This document shows positions 28,101-36,815 of a stretch of 64,000 nt of DNA, in pieces. The position numbers and the translations under genes are program-made. The notes under the pieces are model-generated. The model was not told the origin of the DNA, ran no database searches, and was given only the letters and a program-made list of their open reading frames with translations. Source of the DNA: Negadavirga shengliensis (lineage in GTDB: Bacteria; Bacteroidota; Bacteroidia; Cytophagales; Cyclobacteriaceae); NCBI RefSeq assembly GCF_042652345.1, contig NZ_JBHSJJ010000005.1, positions 62,001 to 126,000 on the forward strand. The letters are read 5' to 3'. Positions within the stretch are counted from its first letter, which is position 1; each line of letters starts with the position of its first letter.

Positions 28101-30068
28101 CTTATTGACTGTCGCATTGAAGCGGTCGTCATGGGCACGTAAAGCATTTAATACTGTCCAAACTACTTTGTAACGTTCGTTATCATCAAGGGCTTTGTCA
28201 GCCTCTACGTCCGATGGTACTACGACTGGAATAATGATATAGCCATATTTTTTACCCGGAGACCTGCGCATCACACGTCCAACAGATTGAACTACATCAA
28301 CTTGTGAGTTTCGGGCAGAAAGAAAAAGTACCGAATCCAAAGAAGGTACGTCTACTCCTTCGCTGAGTACCCGCACGTTGGTAATGATGCGGCATTCATT
28401 GTCTTCGGTTTCTTCTTTGAGCCAAGCCAACATTTGGTCACGTTCCGGTGCGGCCATTGTACCGTCCATATGTTTGGAAGCTACGGAAACCATTTGTTCT
28501 TTTTTCTCTGCAGGTAGCGAGCCTAGATACGCATCCGTTGCGGTGTTGTAAGTGGCTGTTATTTTTTTGGAAGTAGCTATGTTGGAACAAAAGGCAACCG
28601 CCCTTCGCATGGGTTCGGGGTCAGATTCTTTGGTTTTGCCGTCGTCCCCCAAAAACTGTTTGGACAGCGCATTGATACAACCGATTAGTTTAGAGGCATC
28701 ATCAGTGGTAATTTCCGTTTCCTTGTCGGCAATCATGCGTTGTACAGCCGGGGGAACGTCTTTATCGTTTAGGGTAAGAATAAGCACTTTGTAGTCCGTG
28801 AGTAAATCACGTTCAACCGCTTCACCAAATCCAATACGATACATCTCTTCACCGTACAAAGCCTTATCGTCCATTGAACATAAAACAGCTTCCGCCTGTG
28901 CTGCTTTGCTTTTCGTGTCGTCGCTATAAAGTCTTGGAGTGGCTGTCATATAAAGCCTCTTCTTGGCCTTAATGAAATCTGCATCATGTACTTTGGTAAA
29001 AGCCGATTCATCCTCTCCGGCCAATGAAACGCCTGTTGTGCGGTGTGCTTCATCACAAATAATCAGGTCAAATGCTGCGAAGCCGTTTTTGAGCAATACT
29101 TTTTGTGCCCGGGCAATTACATCAATGGATTGATAGGTGGAAAAAACCACCGTCATTCCAGATAAACCTTTTTCTTTTATCTTTTGAAATTGATGGAGGA
29201 TATTGTCAGTATCAGTGGAAGCTGGTAAAGCCAAATCCACTACACTGAAAGAATCAGTATCCTCATTTTTGCTTCTTTTTTTTGAAATATCCGGGTCGGA
29301 GCATATGCAAATTGCATTGATTGGCTCATTGGCGTCAGCACTCCATTCACGTAGAGTTTGTCCAAGGAGGGCGATAGAAGGAACAAGGAATAAAATCAAA
29401 CCCTTTCCATCTGTTTCGTTTTCGGCAATACGAAGAGAGTTGAAGGTTTTTCCCGTTCCGCAAGCCATAATGATCTTTCCCCGGTCAGTCGTCTTAAAAT
29501 GTTCGTGGGTTTTGTCTAATGCTTCTTTTTGATGAGGACGAAGCGTTTTCTTTGGTGTGCGTGCTGCTTCTCCATGTATGCCTTCTTCCAATTTCTCCCA
29601 ATCAACTGGGGCTTCCAACAAGTCAAAGAGATTGATTCGTGTAACTGGCGGATTTTGGTTTCGGATAGCTTCCGTTGCATTTGCTCCCCATTTATTGGTT
29701 GTGGAAATCCAAAGTCGGTGAGCAAAGCGGGTCGTTTGCATTTGCTCATTCTTAAACTCTCTGCTTGATGTGGAAAGAAAGCTGTCAACGGCTGGTTTGT
29801 CAATGGTAGAGCCTTCCTGAAAACATTTACATTGGATTGCCCAATAGTCTCCTTCAACAGTCAATGCCACCAAGTCGATCCCGGTGTCACCACCTCCCAA
29901 GTCTAATTTGCCCGGGAATTCATTCCATAGCCAAACATTTTTAAACAGGAAAGCATATTTTGGGTCGGTTCTCAGGTAGGCCTGTATTAATCGCTCAAAG
30001 CGGTCGCCTTTGTCACGCTCTGAAAAAGCGATTTTTCGGTATTTGTTTAATATTTTCTGAAAACTCAT
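25137..30068 (-). CDS. Type ISP (LlaGI-like) single-chain restriction-modification enzyme
   Basis: 1643 residues in the classical ISP order. Mrr-like nuclease: GGDTGIDLVAL and YWAIQCKCF (about 57-82). SF2 translocase: ACGTGKT near 205, CDEAH near 337, YMTATPR, QSVGRVMRRSPGK near 610. Helical coupler follows. N6-adenine methylase: DPFTGTGTF near 915, GNPPYSVGQ near 1020. C-terminal target recognition domain. It methylates one strand of its site and, on unmethylated DNA, translocates and cleaves. The start overlaps the XRE gene by 4 nt, the end overlaps TrlF by 8 nt. All catalytic motifs seem intact. Confidence 0.93.
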   Translation of the reverse strand: MSFQKILNKYRKIAFSERDKGDRFERLIQAYLRTDPKYAFLFKNVWLWNEFPGKLDLGGGDTGIDLVALTVEGDYWAIQCKCFQEGSTIDKPAVDSFLSTSSREFKNEQMQTTRFAHRLWISTTNKWGANATEAIRNQNPPVTRINLFDLLEAPVDWEKLEEGIHGEAARTPKKTLRPHQKEALDKTHEHFKTTDRGKIIMACGTGKTFNSLRIAENETDGKGLILFLVPSIALLGQTLREWSADANEPINAICICSDPDISKKRSKNEDTDSFSVVDLALPASTDTDNILHQFQKIKEKGLSGMTVVFSTYQSIDVIARAQKVLLKNGFAAFDLIICDEAHRTTGVSLAGEDESAFTKVHDADFIKAKKRLYMTATPRLYSDDTKSKAAQAEAVLCSMDDKALYGEEMYRIGFGEAVERDLLTDYKVLILTLNDKDVPPAVQRMIADKETEITTDDASKLIGCINALSKQFLGDDGKTKESDPEPMRRAVAFCSNIATSKKITATYNTATDAYLGSLPAEKKEQMVSVASKHMDGTMAAPERDQMLAWLKEETEDNECRIITNVRVLSEGVDVPSLDSVLFLSARNSQVDVVQSVGRVMRRSPGKKYGYIIIPVVVPSDVEADKALDDNERYKVVWTVLNALRAHDDRFNATVNKLELNKKKPNNILVGRPEYSFDGDGNPSLVNEDAAAYETNKDINRQMALQFEQLQSVVFARMVQKVGDRRYWEQWAKDVAQIADRQIERIKHLIETKTDQRKAFENFLAGLQKNINPSISESQAIDMLAQHIITKPIFEALFEGYSFVKSNAVSTAMQGMLNALEGKSVAEESETLQKFYESVRKRAEGIDNAEGKQRIIIELYDKFFKTAFPKMVEQLGIVYTPVEVVDFIIHSVNEVLKKEFDRSISDENIHILDPFTGTGTFITRLLQSGLIEGKDLARKYQQELHANEIVLLAYYIAAVNIENAYHDQLGKKSDYEPFEGIVLTDTFQLGETDESQKLFSEMFPQNSARVARQKKAPLRVIMGNPPYSVGQQNANDNAANQKYEKLDARISITYAKASTATNKNSLYNSYMKAFRWSTDRLDPKFGGIVSFVTDGGWIDNNSHDGFRKHIENEFSSIWIFNLRGDQRTSGELSRKEGGKIFGSGSRSPISITLLVKNPNSKSVKARIHYHDIGDYLSQNEKLDIIQKFVSISNPRMSWKTLQPNEQGDWISQRNEIFDTFIPIGDKNDKANKSTYFKPFYGRGLATTRDAWCYNSSVGVLKKNIGQSINFFNEQSKQFNKNFNSRNLKQKDLIALVKKTVTYDEKAFSWSDNPIMDVARNKEYTFDDGSVRLSIYRPFFKQHAYFHRELNERVYQLPKLFPSPSFKNLVICISGLGGTKENTALITDIIPDLNCLDSGTQCFPLYYYEERQKNSPSLFDAQGDPANSGVGTEYIRRDGVSDFILERAKKVYGKNVGKEDIFYYVYGILHSPDYRSSFANDLKKMLPRIPLVEDVRDFWKFSKAGRALAELHINYESVPPSEGVQVVGSDSGFYTVEKMRFPKKNQKDTIIYNSKIIISNIPAKAYEYVVNGKSAIEWIMERYAVATHKASGIKNDPNDWAMEVGNPRYILDLLLSIINVSVQTVEIVEGLPDLEFENIKSVSYE

Positions 30069-30274
30069 TTTCCTGTTTTGTCATTTTTTAGTTCCACCAA
30101 CAATTCTTTTACTTCGACATCCAAAATTTTTGCAATCTCATAAAGTACTTCCAATCTTGGTTGCTGTCGGTTTTGTACATAGCCGTTCACCATGTTGTAA
30201 CTTTTCCCAAGTTTCTCAGCCAACCAAGTCTGTTTAATTCCCTTTTCTTCAAGTACTTCTTTTATTCTGTTCAT
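30065..30274 (-). CDS. XRE-family controller protein
   Basis: 69 residues with a Cro/C1-type HTH: KQTWLAEKLGKSYNMVNGYV then QPRLEVLYEIAKILDV. It is the first gene of the ISP restriction operon, overlapping the enzyme start by 4 nt. Such C-protein-like regulators delay or limit restriction enzyme expression after entry into a new host. Its own operator in 30275-30360 was not resolved. Confidence 0.88.
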   Translation of the reverse strand: MNRIKEVLEEKGIKQTWLAEKLGKSYNMVNGYVQNRQQPRLEVLYEIAKILDVEVKELLVELKNDKTGK

Positions 30275-30378
30275 GTCGTCAAAGAGTCAGCTGGCTAAAT
30301 TAAGCTCTATTTCTATTTTTATATCATTTTTCAGTATAAAAAGTGTTTGAATGAATATTTGGGTGTTTGTCCGAGTGT

Positions 30379-30421
30379 TGGCAAAAACCAAATGTGTTTG
30401 ATCGTGTGTCTGGTTTTGGCA
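30379..30421. repeat. Inverted repeat between the XRE promoter and the GIY-YIG-like gene
   Basis: TTGGCAAAAACCA and TGGTTTTGGCA separated by about 20 nt (imperfect by one A). It lies 60 nt past the stop of the leftward gene at 30478 and may act as its terminator or be a module-boundary element. Confidence 0.45.
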
Positions 30422-30477
30422 TGTAACCAATGCAGTCCACGGAAACAAAATGTAGGGTATTTCAAAGCCAGTGATTT

Positions 30478-31434
30478 TTATATTATTTCAAACATACTTT
30501 TCCGTTCTTCTGTTGAGTTAAGTAAAAACTCATGCATATGCCAAGGTGCTTTCTCAACAACATCTGAGTACATATAACAATTTATCATTTCAGAGGTCTG
30601 TAACTCTATACAAACAGCATTAATATCTAAGTCATAGCATTCCGAATATGTTTTGTGTGCTGGATTTGGAAATGAGTCTTTATAAATAATATTATATTTT
30701 GGTTGAAAATACTTTATCAATGCTGCTTCTGTAAAATTAATTTTTTGCTGTTCGTTAATTCCTTCCCAATTTAATTTGTCGAATACTTTTGGTCTTCTTT
30801 CATCATCTTCATCCAGTTCTTTTTTTGTGAACTTGGTTTTTCCGTCCATCATAGTAATAGTTATTTGATTAAATGAAGCTAACGCTAGCCATATTTCACT
30901 ATCGGGGTTGTTTATTATAGCTTCAGAATAGATTCCTTGAAGTGTTGAATGATTTTTAAGTCTGTCAGGTGCAGTTCTTGCACCTTCCACACCAAATGAT
31001 TGACCAATGTATAAAACTTCTAAATCTAAAAAATCTCCATTTATATAGTATCTAGGAAACGATTGCAAAAAAGGAGAGACCTTTGCATCAACTAATGTTT
31101 CGCCATTAGTCGTAAGTTTAAAAATGTTGTGAGGGTAATCTGAAACTAATTGAATGTCTTCAGTTGAAAAATTATTTTCAAATTTAAGCTCAAACTCTTC
31201 AAATTCATTCTTTTTTTGAACAACAAAAGTTAGGCTTAAATACTCATTTGTTACTTGAAATTTATTAGGGTTAATTGTTAAACGAGGTCTTTTACATATA
31301 AAATATAAATGACAAGGGTTATACTCATCAAAATAGTTGAATTGGTTTACAAATTGTAATTCGGATTGTTGAAGAATCATCATTTTCTCCAAATTCATAT
31401 TTATTGCAAATTCTGTCGGTAGTCTTTTCCCCAT
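30478..31434 (-). CDS. GIY-YIG-like nuclease domain protein
   Basis: 318 residues. LEVLYIGQSFG near residues 138-148, then a conserved R and H (RTAPDRLKNHSTLQGI) and EAALIKYFQPKYN near 240 fit the GIY-YIG nuclease core with a diverged first motif. The first 130 residues are beta-rich and not recognised. Transcribed leftward toward the restriction operon but separated from XRE by 203 nt. Probably a standalone defence nuclease. The family call rests on the YIG, R, H, E pattern only. Confidence 0.65.
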   Translation of the reverse strand: MGKRLPTEFAINMNLEKMMILQQSELQFVNQFNYFDEYNPCHLYFICKRPRLTINPNKFQVTNEYLSLTFVVQKKNEFEEFELKFENNFSTEDIQLVSDYPHNIFKLTTNGETLVDAKVSPFLQSFPRYYINGDFLDLEVLYIGQSFGVEGARTAPDRLKNHSTLQGIYSEAIINNPDSEIWLALASFNQITITMMDGKTKFTKKELDEDDERRPKVFDKLNWEGINEQQKINFTEAALIKYFQPKYNIIYKDSFPNPAHKTYSECYDLDINAVCIELQTSEMINCYMYSDVVEKAPWHMHEFLLNSTEERKSMFEII

Positions 31435-31675
31435 AGTGTTTTTATGATTACTGCTAACTTTTAAATACGTACATATAATAAGGCTTGATAATCCAGATAG
31501 CTTCTATCATTTAATTCCATCAATCCACCTTTATATTACCACCCTTTTAGCCACCCCAAAATAAAAAACTTTCCCCTCATAACGACTATACCAGAGGTAA
31601 AAATCACCTAACTCTTTTTGTTGTTATAAGTATTTGATTTTCCATTCCTTGCAGATGCGACTCACAAAAAAATGT
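31435..31675. other. Intergenic region upstream of leader copy C
   Basis: No gene seen. Contains AAAATCACCTAACTCTTTTTG near 31604, similar to the stretch before leader copy B, showing that the repeated unit is longer than the 27-bp core. The promoter of the GIY-YIG-like gene should lie at its left edge. Confidence 0.4.
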
Positions 31676-31752
31676 CCCACTTCCAAATCGCAGTGGGGAA
31701 AAATCCTGTGAAAGCCCTTCAATTTTGACCCGTAAACCAAAATTGAAATGCC
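31676..31752 (+). repeat. ICE leader element, copy C
   Basis: CCCACTTCCAAATCGCAGTG-GGGAAAAATCC with a perfect CCCAC/GTGGG 5-bp stem, 77 nt before the mini-gene start. Nearly identical to copy B. Confidence 0.8.
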
Positions 31753-31968
31753 ATGAATGGAACAAATGCAAACACCGGATCGGGCGGAAAAGTCCCCCCT
31801 CTTTTTGACCATGTCAAAGCCTATTTTTCCCTCAAAGGAATGTCCATAGACGAAGCAGAAATTTTCTATTATCACTATGAATCTATGGATTGGGAAAGTG
31901 AAAATGGAACACCTTTCAGCAACTGGAAAACCCTTGCAGATGATTGGATATGGAACCTTTTGAACTGA
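31753..31968 (+). CDS. Small ICE mini-gene protein, copy 2
   Basis: 71 residues: KVPPLFDHVKAYFSLKGMSI, DEAEIFYYHYESMDWE, FSNWKTLADDWIWNL. Intact homologue of the 8980 protein and source pattern for the relics at 16992 and 20782. It sits between the defence block and the mobilisation genes, beside the putative oriT. Function unknown; conserved aromatic positions suggest a small helical binding domain. Confidence 0.78.
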   Translation: MNGTNANTGSGGKVPPLFDHVKAYFSLKGMSIDEAEIFYYHYESMDWESENGTPFSNWKTLADDWIWNLLN

Positions 31969-32042
31969 TCATTCATAGCCCCGGATTACAGCAATCTTTA
32001 TCAGATCTTTTCAAGGTCAGGGATTGCATTTTGGAGCAATCA

Positions 32043-32131
32043 GCAAGATGTAGGATTGTCTGACGCCAATCCCATCTTGCCCGGTCTGCTCCGAAGTCGC
32101 GCCGGGGTAAAATTCTCCGAAGTCGAATTTT
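32043..32131 (+). other. Putative origin of transfer (oriT)
   Basis: Inverted repeat GCAAGATG-TA-GGATTG (32043-32058) against CAATCCCATCTTGC (32067-32080), a 14-bp stem with a 2-nt bulge and loop TCTGACGC. It is followed by CTCCGAAGTCG twice (32089-32099 and 32115-32125), the second copy inside AAAATTC/GAATTTT. It lies directly upstream of the mobilisation protein and relaxase, the usual oriT position. Confidence 0.6.
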
Positions 32132-32145
32132 AATTTCCTATTGAT

Positions 32146-32544
32146 ATGTCAAACCGTTCCACACAAGAGTACACCCGTAGATTTACTCTAAGACTCACTG
32201 ACAAGGAATACAAATACCTAGAAAAACTACTCCAAAAAAACACCTATTGTCAGAACTTAAGTGAACTGATACGGGATATGATCTTCCGCAAAAAGATTAC
32301 CATCAATACCTATGATGCAAGCCTGCATGAGGTCAAATTACAACTTGCGAAAATCAGAAACGAGCTCCAAGCCATAGGTGTCAACATCAACCAGATCACT
32401 AGGCATTTCCATACCGCAATGGATTCGGAATCCAGGCTGGCTTATGCAGAAAAGATTGTCCCCCATTACCGAAAAGTTGAGGACAAGATACAGGAATTGT
32501 TCACCATTCTCTCTCAATTGTCAAGACGGTGGTCGCAAAAATAA
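32146..32544 (+). CDS. Plasmid/ICE mobilisation accessory protein (relaxosome)
   Basis: 132 residues. RRFTLRLTDKEYKYLEKLLQ and LSELIRDMIF form a ribbon-helix-helix-like N-terminus, and QLAKIRNELQAIGVNINQIT is the classic MobC-type segment. Such proteins bind oriT and assist the relaxase. The gene overlaps the relaxase by 16 nt and lies 15 nt after the oriT-like repeats. Naming of mob genes varies between elements, so no symbol is given. Confidence 0.88.
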   Translation: MSNRSTQEYTRRFTLRLTDKEYKYLEKLLQKNTYCQNLSELIRDMIFRKKITINTYDASLHEVKLQLAKIRNELQAIGVNINQITRHFHTAMDSESRLAYAEKIVPHYRKVEDKIQELFTILSQLSRRWSQK

Positions 32545-33773
32545 CAACAGGAAAGAATATACGTGGTGCGCTGCATTACAATGAAAACAAACTTGCCAAA
32601 GGTCATGCTGATCTCTTGCTGACCAATGGATTTATGGATAATAGTGATACACTAAGCCTCCATGACAAACTTGTTCAATTCCGCGAGTTCACCGACAAAA
32701 ACAAACGCACTAAAACCAATACGGTACATATCTCTCTTAATTTTTCACCTGATGACAAACTGGACGAAGAGAAGTTGAAAAAAATAGCCATGACTTACAT
32801 GGAAGGTATTGGCTTTGGTGACCAGCCTTTTCTGGTCTACCAACACTTCGATGCTTCCCACCCCCATATACATATCCTCACAACCAATATCCGGGAGGAT
32901 GGCAAGCGCATCGAAACCCACAACTTAGGGAGGAACCAATCTGAACTGACCCGCAGATCCATTGAAGAACAATTTCGGTTGGTGAAAGCCGAAGATCAGA
33001 AACAAAAACAAGCATATATGCTCAGGGCTGTTTCCCTGGAGAAAGCCAGTTATGGTAAATCCGAGACCAAAGCGGCCATATCCAATGTCCTGACAGAGGT
33101 GATGAAGACTTATAAGTTTACCTCAGTTGCAGAGTTTAATGCGGTTCTTCGGCAGTTCAACGTAACCGCATTCAGGGGTGAGCCGGAGTCGAGGATGTAT
33201 CAGAAAAAGGGATTGGTATACAGCATTTCGGATGGGAACGGAAACAGGCTTGGAGTGCCGATCAAAGCAAGTTCTATCCACTCAAAACCCACTTTGGTAA
33301 GACTTGAACAGAGGTTTGAAAGGAACAAGGAACAAAGGAAACAGCACAAGCCAAGGGCGATAAAAACCATTGAGCGCATTCTAGAGAAACCGGAGATAAA
33401 AGATTTAGAAAGGTTAAAAACCAATCTTTCAATGAAGGGAATTTATGCCGTTTTCAGAACCAATGACCAGGGGCGGCTATACGGGGTGACTTTCGTGGAC
33501 AATGTTACCCGGAGTGTCTTTAATGGCAGCGACCTAAGCAAACAGTTCAGCGCAAATGCCCTTCACCAACGGTTCAATATACAGGAAGACGGCGGAACAA
33601 ATGCCACTGAAGAAAAACAGAAACCGGACGGAGCAACAACAGAAGAACTGGCACCGGGTCACTCATTGGCCGAAGAGATGATCCAGGGTTTGTTTGAAGA
33701 GATTCCCGGAGAACATCTTTCCGAAAACAGGCCACACCGGAAAAAGAAAAAGAAGAGAAAGCGTCGCAATTAA
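32529..33773 (+). CDS. HUH relaxase (mobilisation nuclease)
   Basis: 414 residues. The N-terminal relaxase domain includes GKNIRGALHYNENKLA and the metal-binding HFDASHPHIHILTTNI (H-x-H histidines near residues 112-118). The likely nucleophile is an early tyrosine (ALHYNENK). It should nick oriT and lead the strand into the recipient. The C-terminus is charged and basic (RKKKKKRKRRN). It overlaps the upstream accessory gene and is followed 15 nt later by the coupling protein. Confidence 0.92.
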   Translation: MVAKITTGKNIRGALHYNENKLAKGHADLLLTNGFMDNSDTLSLHDKLVQFREFTDKNKRTKTNTVHISLNFSPDDKLDEEKLKKIAMTYMEGIGFGDQPFLVYQHFDASHPHIHILTTNIREDGKRIETHNLGRNQSELTRRSIEEQFRLVKAEDQKQKQAYMLRAVSLEKASYGKSETKAAISNVLTEVMKTYKFTSVAEFNAVLRQFNVTAFRGEPESRMYQKKGLVYSISDGNGNRLGVPIKASSIHSKPTLVRLEQRFERNKEQRKQHKPRAIKTIERILEKPEIKDLERLKTNLSMKGIYAVFRTNDQGRLYGVTFVDNVTRSVFNGSDLSKQFSANALHQRFNIQEDGGTNATEEKQKPDGATTEELAPGHSLAEEMIQGLFEEIPGEHLSENRPHRKKKKKRKRRN

Positions 33774-33788
33774 TCCAAAGCAATAATC

Positions 33789-35774
33789 ATGGGAACTGGA
33801 GAAAACGAAGAGGCATTACGGAAAATCATAGACCTCACCAGAAAGATCAGCTTCGGCATACTGGCACTGCACTTTTATGTGTACTGCTATGGTGCGTTTG
33901 AGGCATGGGGTTTCAGCCATCATATTTCAGACAGGGTATTGCTGAATCTCCAAAGCACCGGGATTTTCAACCGTATTTTGTTGACGAAAATCATGGCTTT
34001 GGTCTTATTGCTGGTTTCCCTGCTTGGGGCTGCCGGAAAGAAAGATGAGAAGATACGTTTTGCACATGCGGCATTTCCATTCTTTTCAGGGTTGCTTTTG
34101 TTCTCTCTCAGCCACTTTTTGCTACGACTAGATTATGGACAGGAAGTGGTTTGCGTAGTCTATATGGCCGTCACTATCATAGGATATATCCTTGTCCTTA
34201 CCGGTGGTGGATTGATGTCCCGCCTTGCCAAGCTGAAATTCAAAGATGATGTCTTTAACGAATTGAACGAAACCTTCCCGCAGGAAGAACGGTTGCTTGA
34301 AAACGAGTATTCTGTAAACCTCCCTTCCCGATACAACCTAAAAGGAAAAATACGCAGCTCGTGGATAAATATCATCAATCCTTTTCGGTCATTACTTGTT
34401 ATAGGCACACCGGGAGCAGGTAAGTCCTATTTCGTTATCCGGCACGTCATCACCCAACATATCCAAAAGGGTTTCTCGATGTTTATCTATGACTTCAAAT
34501 ATGATGACCTTTCCATAATAGCCTACAATACCCTCCAAAAGTATAAGAAATGTTATTCCAAAGAACCTGCCTTTTACGTCATCAACTTTGACAAACTCTC
34601 CCATACCCACCGATGCAATCCGCTTGACCCGGATAGCATGTTGGATATTACAGATGCCAGTGAATCTGCAAGGACGATTATGCTTGGACTCAATCGGACA
34701 TGGATCAAAAAACAGGGTGACTTCTTTATAGAATCTCCCATTAACTTCCTCACCGCAGTGATCTGGTTTTTGAAAAAATTTAAGGGCGGGCAATACTGCA
34801 CCTTGCCTCATGTGATCGAACTGATGCAGATTGAATATGATTTATTGTTTCCTGTTTTGCGAACGGAGCCTGAAATAGAAGTGCTGATCAACCCGTTTGT
34901 AATTGCTTACTTAAATGGGGCTACCGACCAACTGGAAGGGCAGATTGCAAGTGCCAAGATAGCGATGGCAAGGCTTGCCTCCCCACAGATATACTACGTG
35001 CTTTCAGGAAATGATTTTACACTTGATCTAAACAATCCCGATGACCCGAAAATCATTTGCGTGGGCAACAATCCTCAAAAGCAGCAGACCTATGGAGCGG
35101 TGCTTTCCCTCTATATCTCCCGAATGATCAAACTGGTCAATCAAAAGGGAAAACTCAAATCCAGCCTCATTTTCGATGAGTATCCTACCATCTATTTTAA
35201 CGGCATAGACAATCTTATAGCAACTGCCCGAAGCAACAAAGTGGCAACCTGTTTGGGAATACAAGACTTTAGCCAGCTCAGGAAAGATTATGGCAGGGAG
35301 CAGGCAGACGTCGTAACCAATATCGTAGGAAACATTATCAGCGGGCAGGTCACCGGGGATACAGCCAAACAGCTTTCCGAGCGCTGCGGAAAAATCATGC
35401 AACAGCGGGAAAGCATGTCCATCAATGCAAACGATACCTCCATCAGCCGTTCAACCCAACTGGATTCGGCCATCCCTCCTTCCAAAATTGCCGGATTGAG
35501 CTCAGGGGAATTTGTGGGGATGGTAGCCGATAACCCCGACCAGAAGATTCCCCATAAGACATTCCACAACGAGATCATCAATGACCACGAAGCCCTGAAA
35601 ATAGAGGAGCAGGCCTATCAACCTATTCCTCCTGTGGTAGATGTTTCTACCTCAGAAATTGAAAGCAACTACCGGATGGTCAAAAACCAGGTGAAATACC
35701 TTATAGAAACAGAAATTGAAAGAATTTACAATACCCCTGATCTCGCACATCTGATCATTGAAAAAGAGGACTGA
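33789..35774 (+). CDS. Conjugative coupling protein (TraG/VirD4-type ATPase)
   Basis: 661 residues. Four N-terminal membrane helices (about 20-150), then an AAA+ motor with Walker A IGTPGAGKSYF near 205 and Walker B SSLIFDEYPTIY near 460, and GIQDFSQLRKDYGREQADVV typical of type IV coupling proteins. It connects the relaxosome to the transfer channel at the inner membrane. Third gene of the oriT-mob operon. Confidence 0.92.
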   Translation: MGTGENEEALRKIIDLTRKISFGILALHFYVYCYGAFEAWGFSHHISDRVLLNLQSTGIFNRILLTKIMALVLLLVSLLGAAGKKDEKIRFAHAAFPFFSGLLLFSLSHFLLRLDYGQEVVCVVYMAVTIIGYILVLTGGGLMSRLAKLKFKDDVFNELNETFPQEERLLENEYSVNLPSRYNLKGKIRSSWINIINPFRSLLVIGTPGAGKSYFVIRHVITQHIQKGFSMFIYDFKYDDLSIIAYNTLQKYKKCYSKEPAFYVINFDKLSHTHRCNPLDPDSMLDITDASESARTIMLGLNRTWIKKQGDFFIESPINFLTAVIWFLKKFKGGQYCTLPHVIELMQIEYDLLFPVLRTEPEIEVLINPFVIAYLNGATDQLEGQIASAKIAMARLASPQIYYVLSGNDFTLDLNNPDDPKIICVGNNPQKQQTYGAVLSLYISRMIKLVNQKGKLKSSLIFDEYPTIYFNGIDNLIATARSNKVATCLGIQDFSQLRKDYGREQADVVTNIVGNIISGQVTGDTAKQLSERCGKIMQQRESMSINANDTSISRSTQLDSAIPPSKIAGLSSGEFVGMVADNPDQKIPHKTFHNEIINDHEALKIEEQAYQPIPPVVDVSTSEIESNYRMVKNQVKYLIETEIERIYNTPDLAHLIIEKED

Positions 35775-35779
35775 TCACA

Positions 35780-36604
35780 CTATATGCCATCAGCAGCATC
35801 CATGTATTCCATCAATGATTCCTTTAGATGATCAATAAAAATCGTCCTGTTCTTCTTTCTTAATCGGATTTCCTGAAAAGTGCGGTAGTATTCTCCGAGA
35901 TCTTTCTGGAAAATTGGCCCGGTTGCATTGGCGATATCTTTGATATCAACCTTTCCTTTGTTGAATACACCAGCGGCCTTTAGCGCATAAATCAATTCTA
36001 TCAACCAAACCTTTGGCCCCGTCCATACCGGGCCGGTTTTTATCATGGATTTCTTTCCTATGTTTTCAATGGTACTCTGGATATATTCCAAAAGCTTCTT
36101 GAACCCTAAAAATTGGGCTACTTTGTAACTGCATGGGCAGCAAAAATCCGGGTCTGCATTAAAAAAGAAGATATCGGGAAAAGATAGATCCACTTTATTG
36201 CTGTTGAGAAAAAGCTTGTCGTCCAAGTCTGTTTTGCCGGAAATAAAATACCAATAAAGCTCTTGATTTCTTTCGTAGAATTTGGAAATTCCTTCCATCT
36301 CAAGCTTATAGTGGTTTTTCTTCATCTTAAAAGGCCTGACCGGACAATTGGATTCTATTCTGAATACCTCAGCAAAATAGATCATTTCGCAGAGGAATTT
36401 AGGCTGTGTTATTTTAAAGAATTCAATTTCTTCTTGATCATCTTTAAAAGTGTATCCGGAAATGTTTGCTTTCAATTCATAATAGGCTTTTTTTATGGCC
36501 TTAAATGATTTTTCGGCAAGCTCAATAGGATTGTCGGTGGACAGGCTTATATGGAGAAGGTCTTCACTCATCCTTTCGTAGTATTTATCGCAAAAAGAGT
36601 TCAT
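35780..36604 (-). CDS. rteC: RteC-family regulator
   Basis: 274 residues matching the RteC family in length and pattern (AEKSFKAIKKAYYELKANIS, then EVFRIESNCPVRPFKMKKNH, and WLIELIYALKAAGVFNKGKV near the C-terminus). In CTnDOT-like elements RteC activates excision genes. Encoded convergent to the coupling protein with a 5-nt gap between their stop codons. No rteA/rteB two-component genes are in the window, so the input signal is unknown. Confidence 0.85.
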   Translation of the reverse strand: MNSFCDKYYERMSEDLLHISLSTDNPIELAEKSFKAIKKAYYELKANISGYTFKDDQEEIEFFKITQPKFLCEMIYFAEVFRIESNCPVRPFKMKKNHYKLEMEGISKFYERNQELYWYFISGKTDLDDKLFLNSNKVDLSFPDIFFFNADPDFCCPCSYKVAQFLGFKKLLEYIQSTIENIGKKSMIKTGPVWTGPKVWLIELIYALKAAGVFNKGKVDIKDIANATGPIFQKDLGEYYRTFQEIRLRKKNRTIFIDHLKESLMEYMDAADGI

Positions 36605-36815
36605 AGCTGTATGTTTTGAGGTTATTCAATATCAGCCCCAGAAAAAAGCTTTAAGCCCGGAAAAGCTCTTTTTTGGAGAATCAGATACCTACAAAAGTAA
36701 GCCAAAGTAAAAATATTGTATGAATTTGAATAATGGAGAATACGTGAAGTACACCTACAAAATGGGGTGAAATACAAAAAATCAACAAGTGAAATATTTC
36801 ACCTCCAATCAAAAA
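36605..36815. other. Intergenic region between rteC and the 36.86-kb gene
   Basis: No gene. It should hold the leftward rteC promoter. GTGAAATATTTCAC near 36790 is a short palindrome just before the terminator. Confidence 0.35.
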
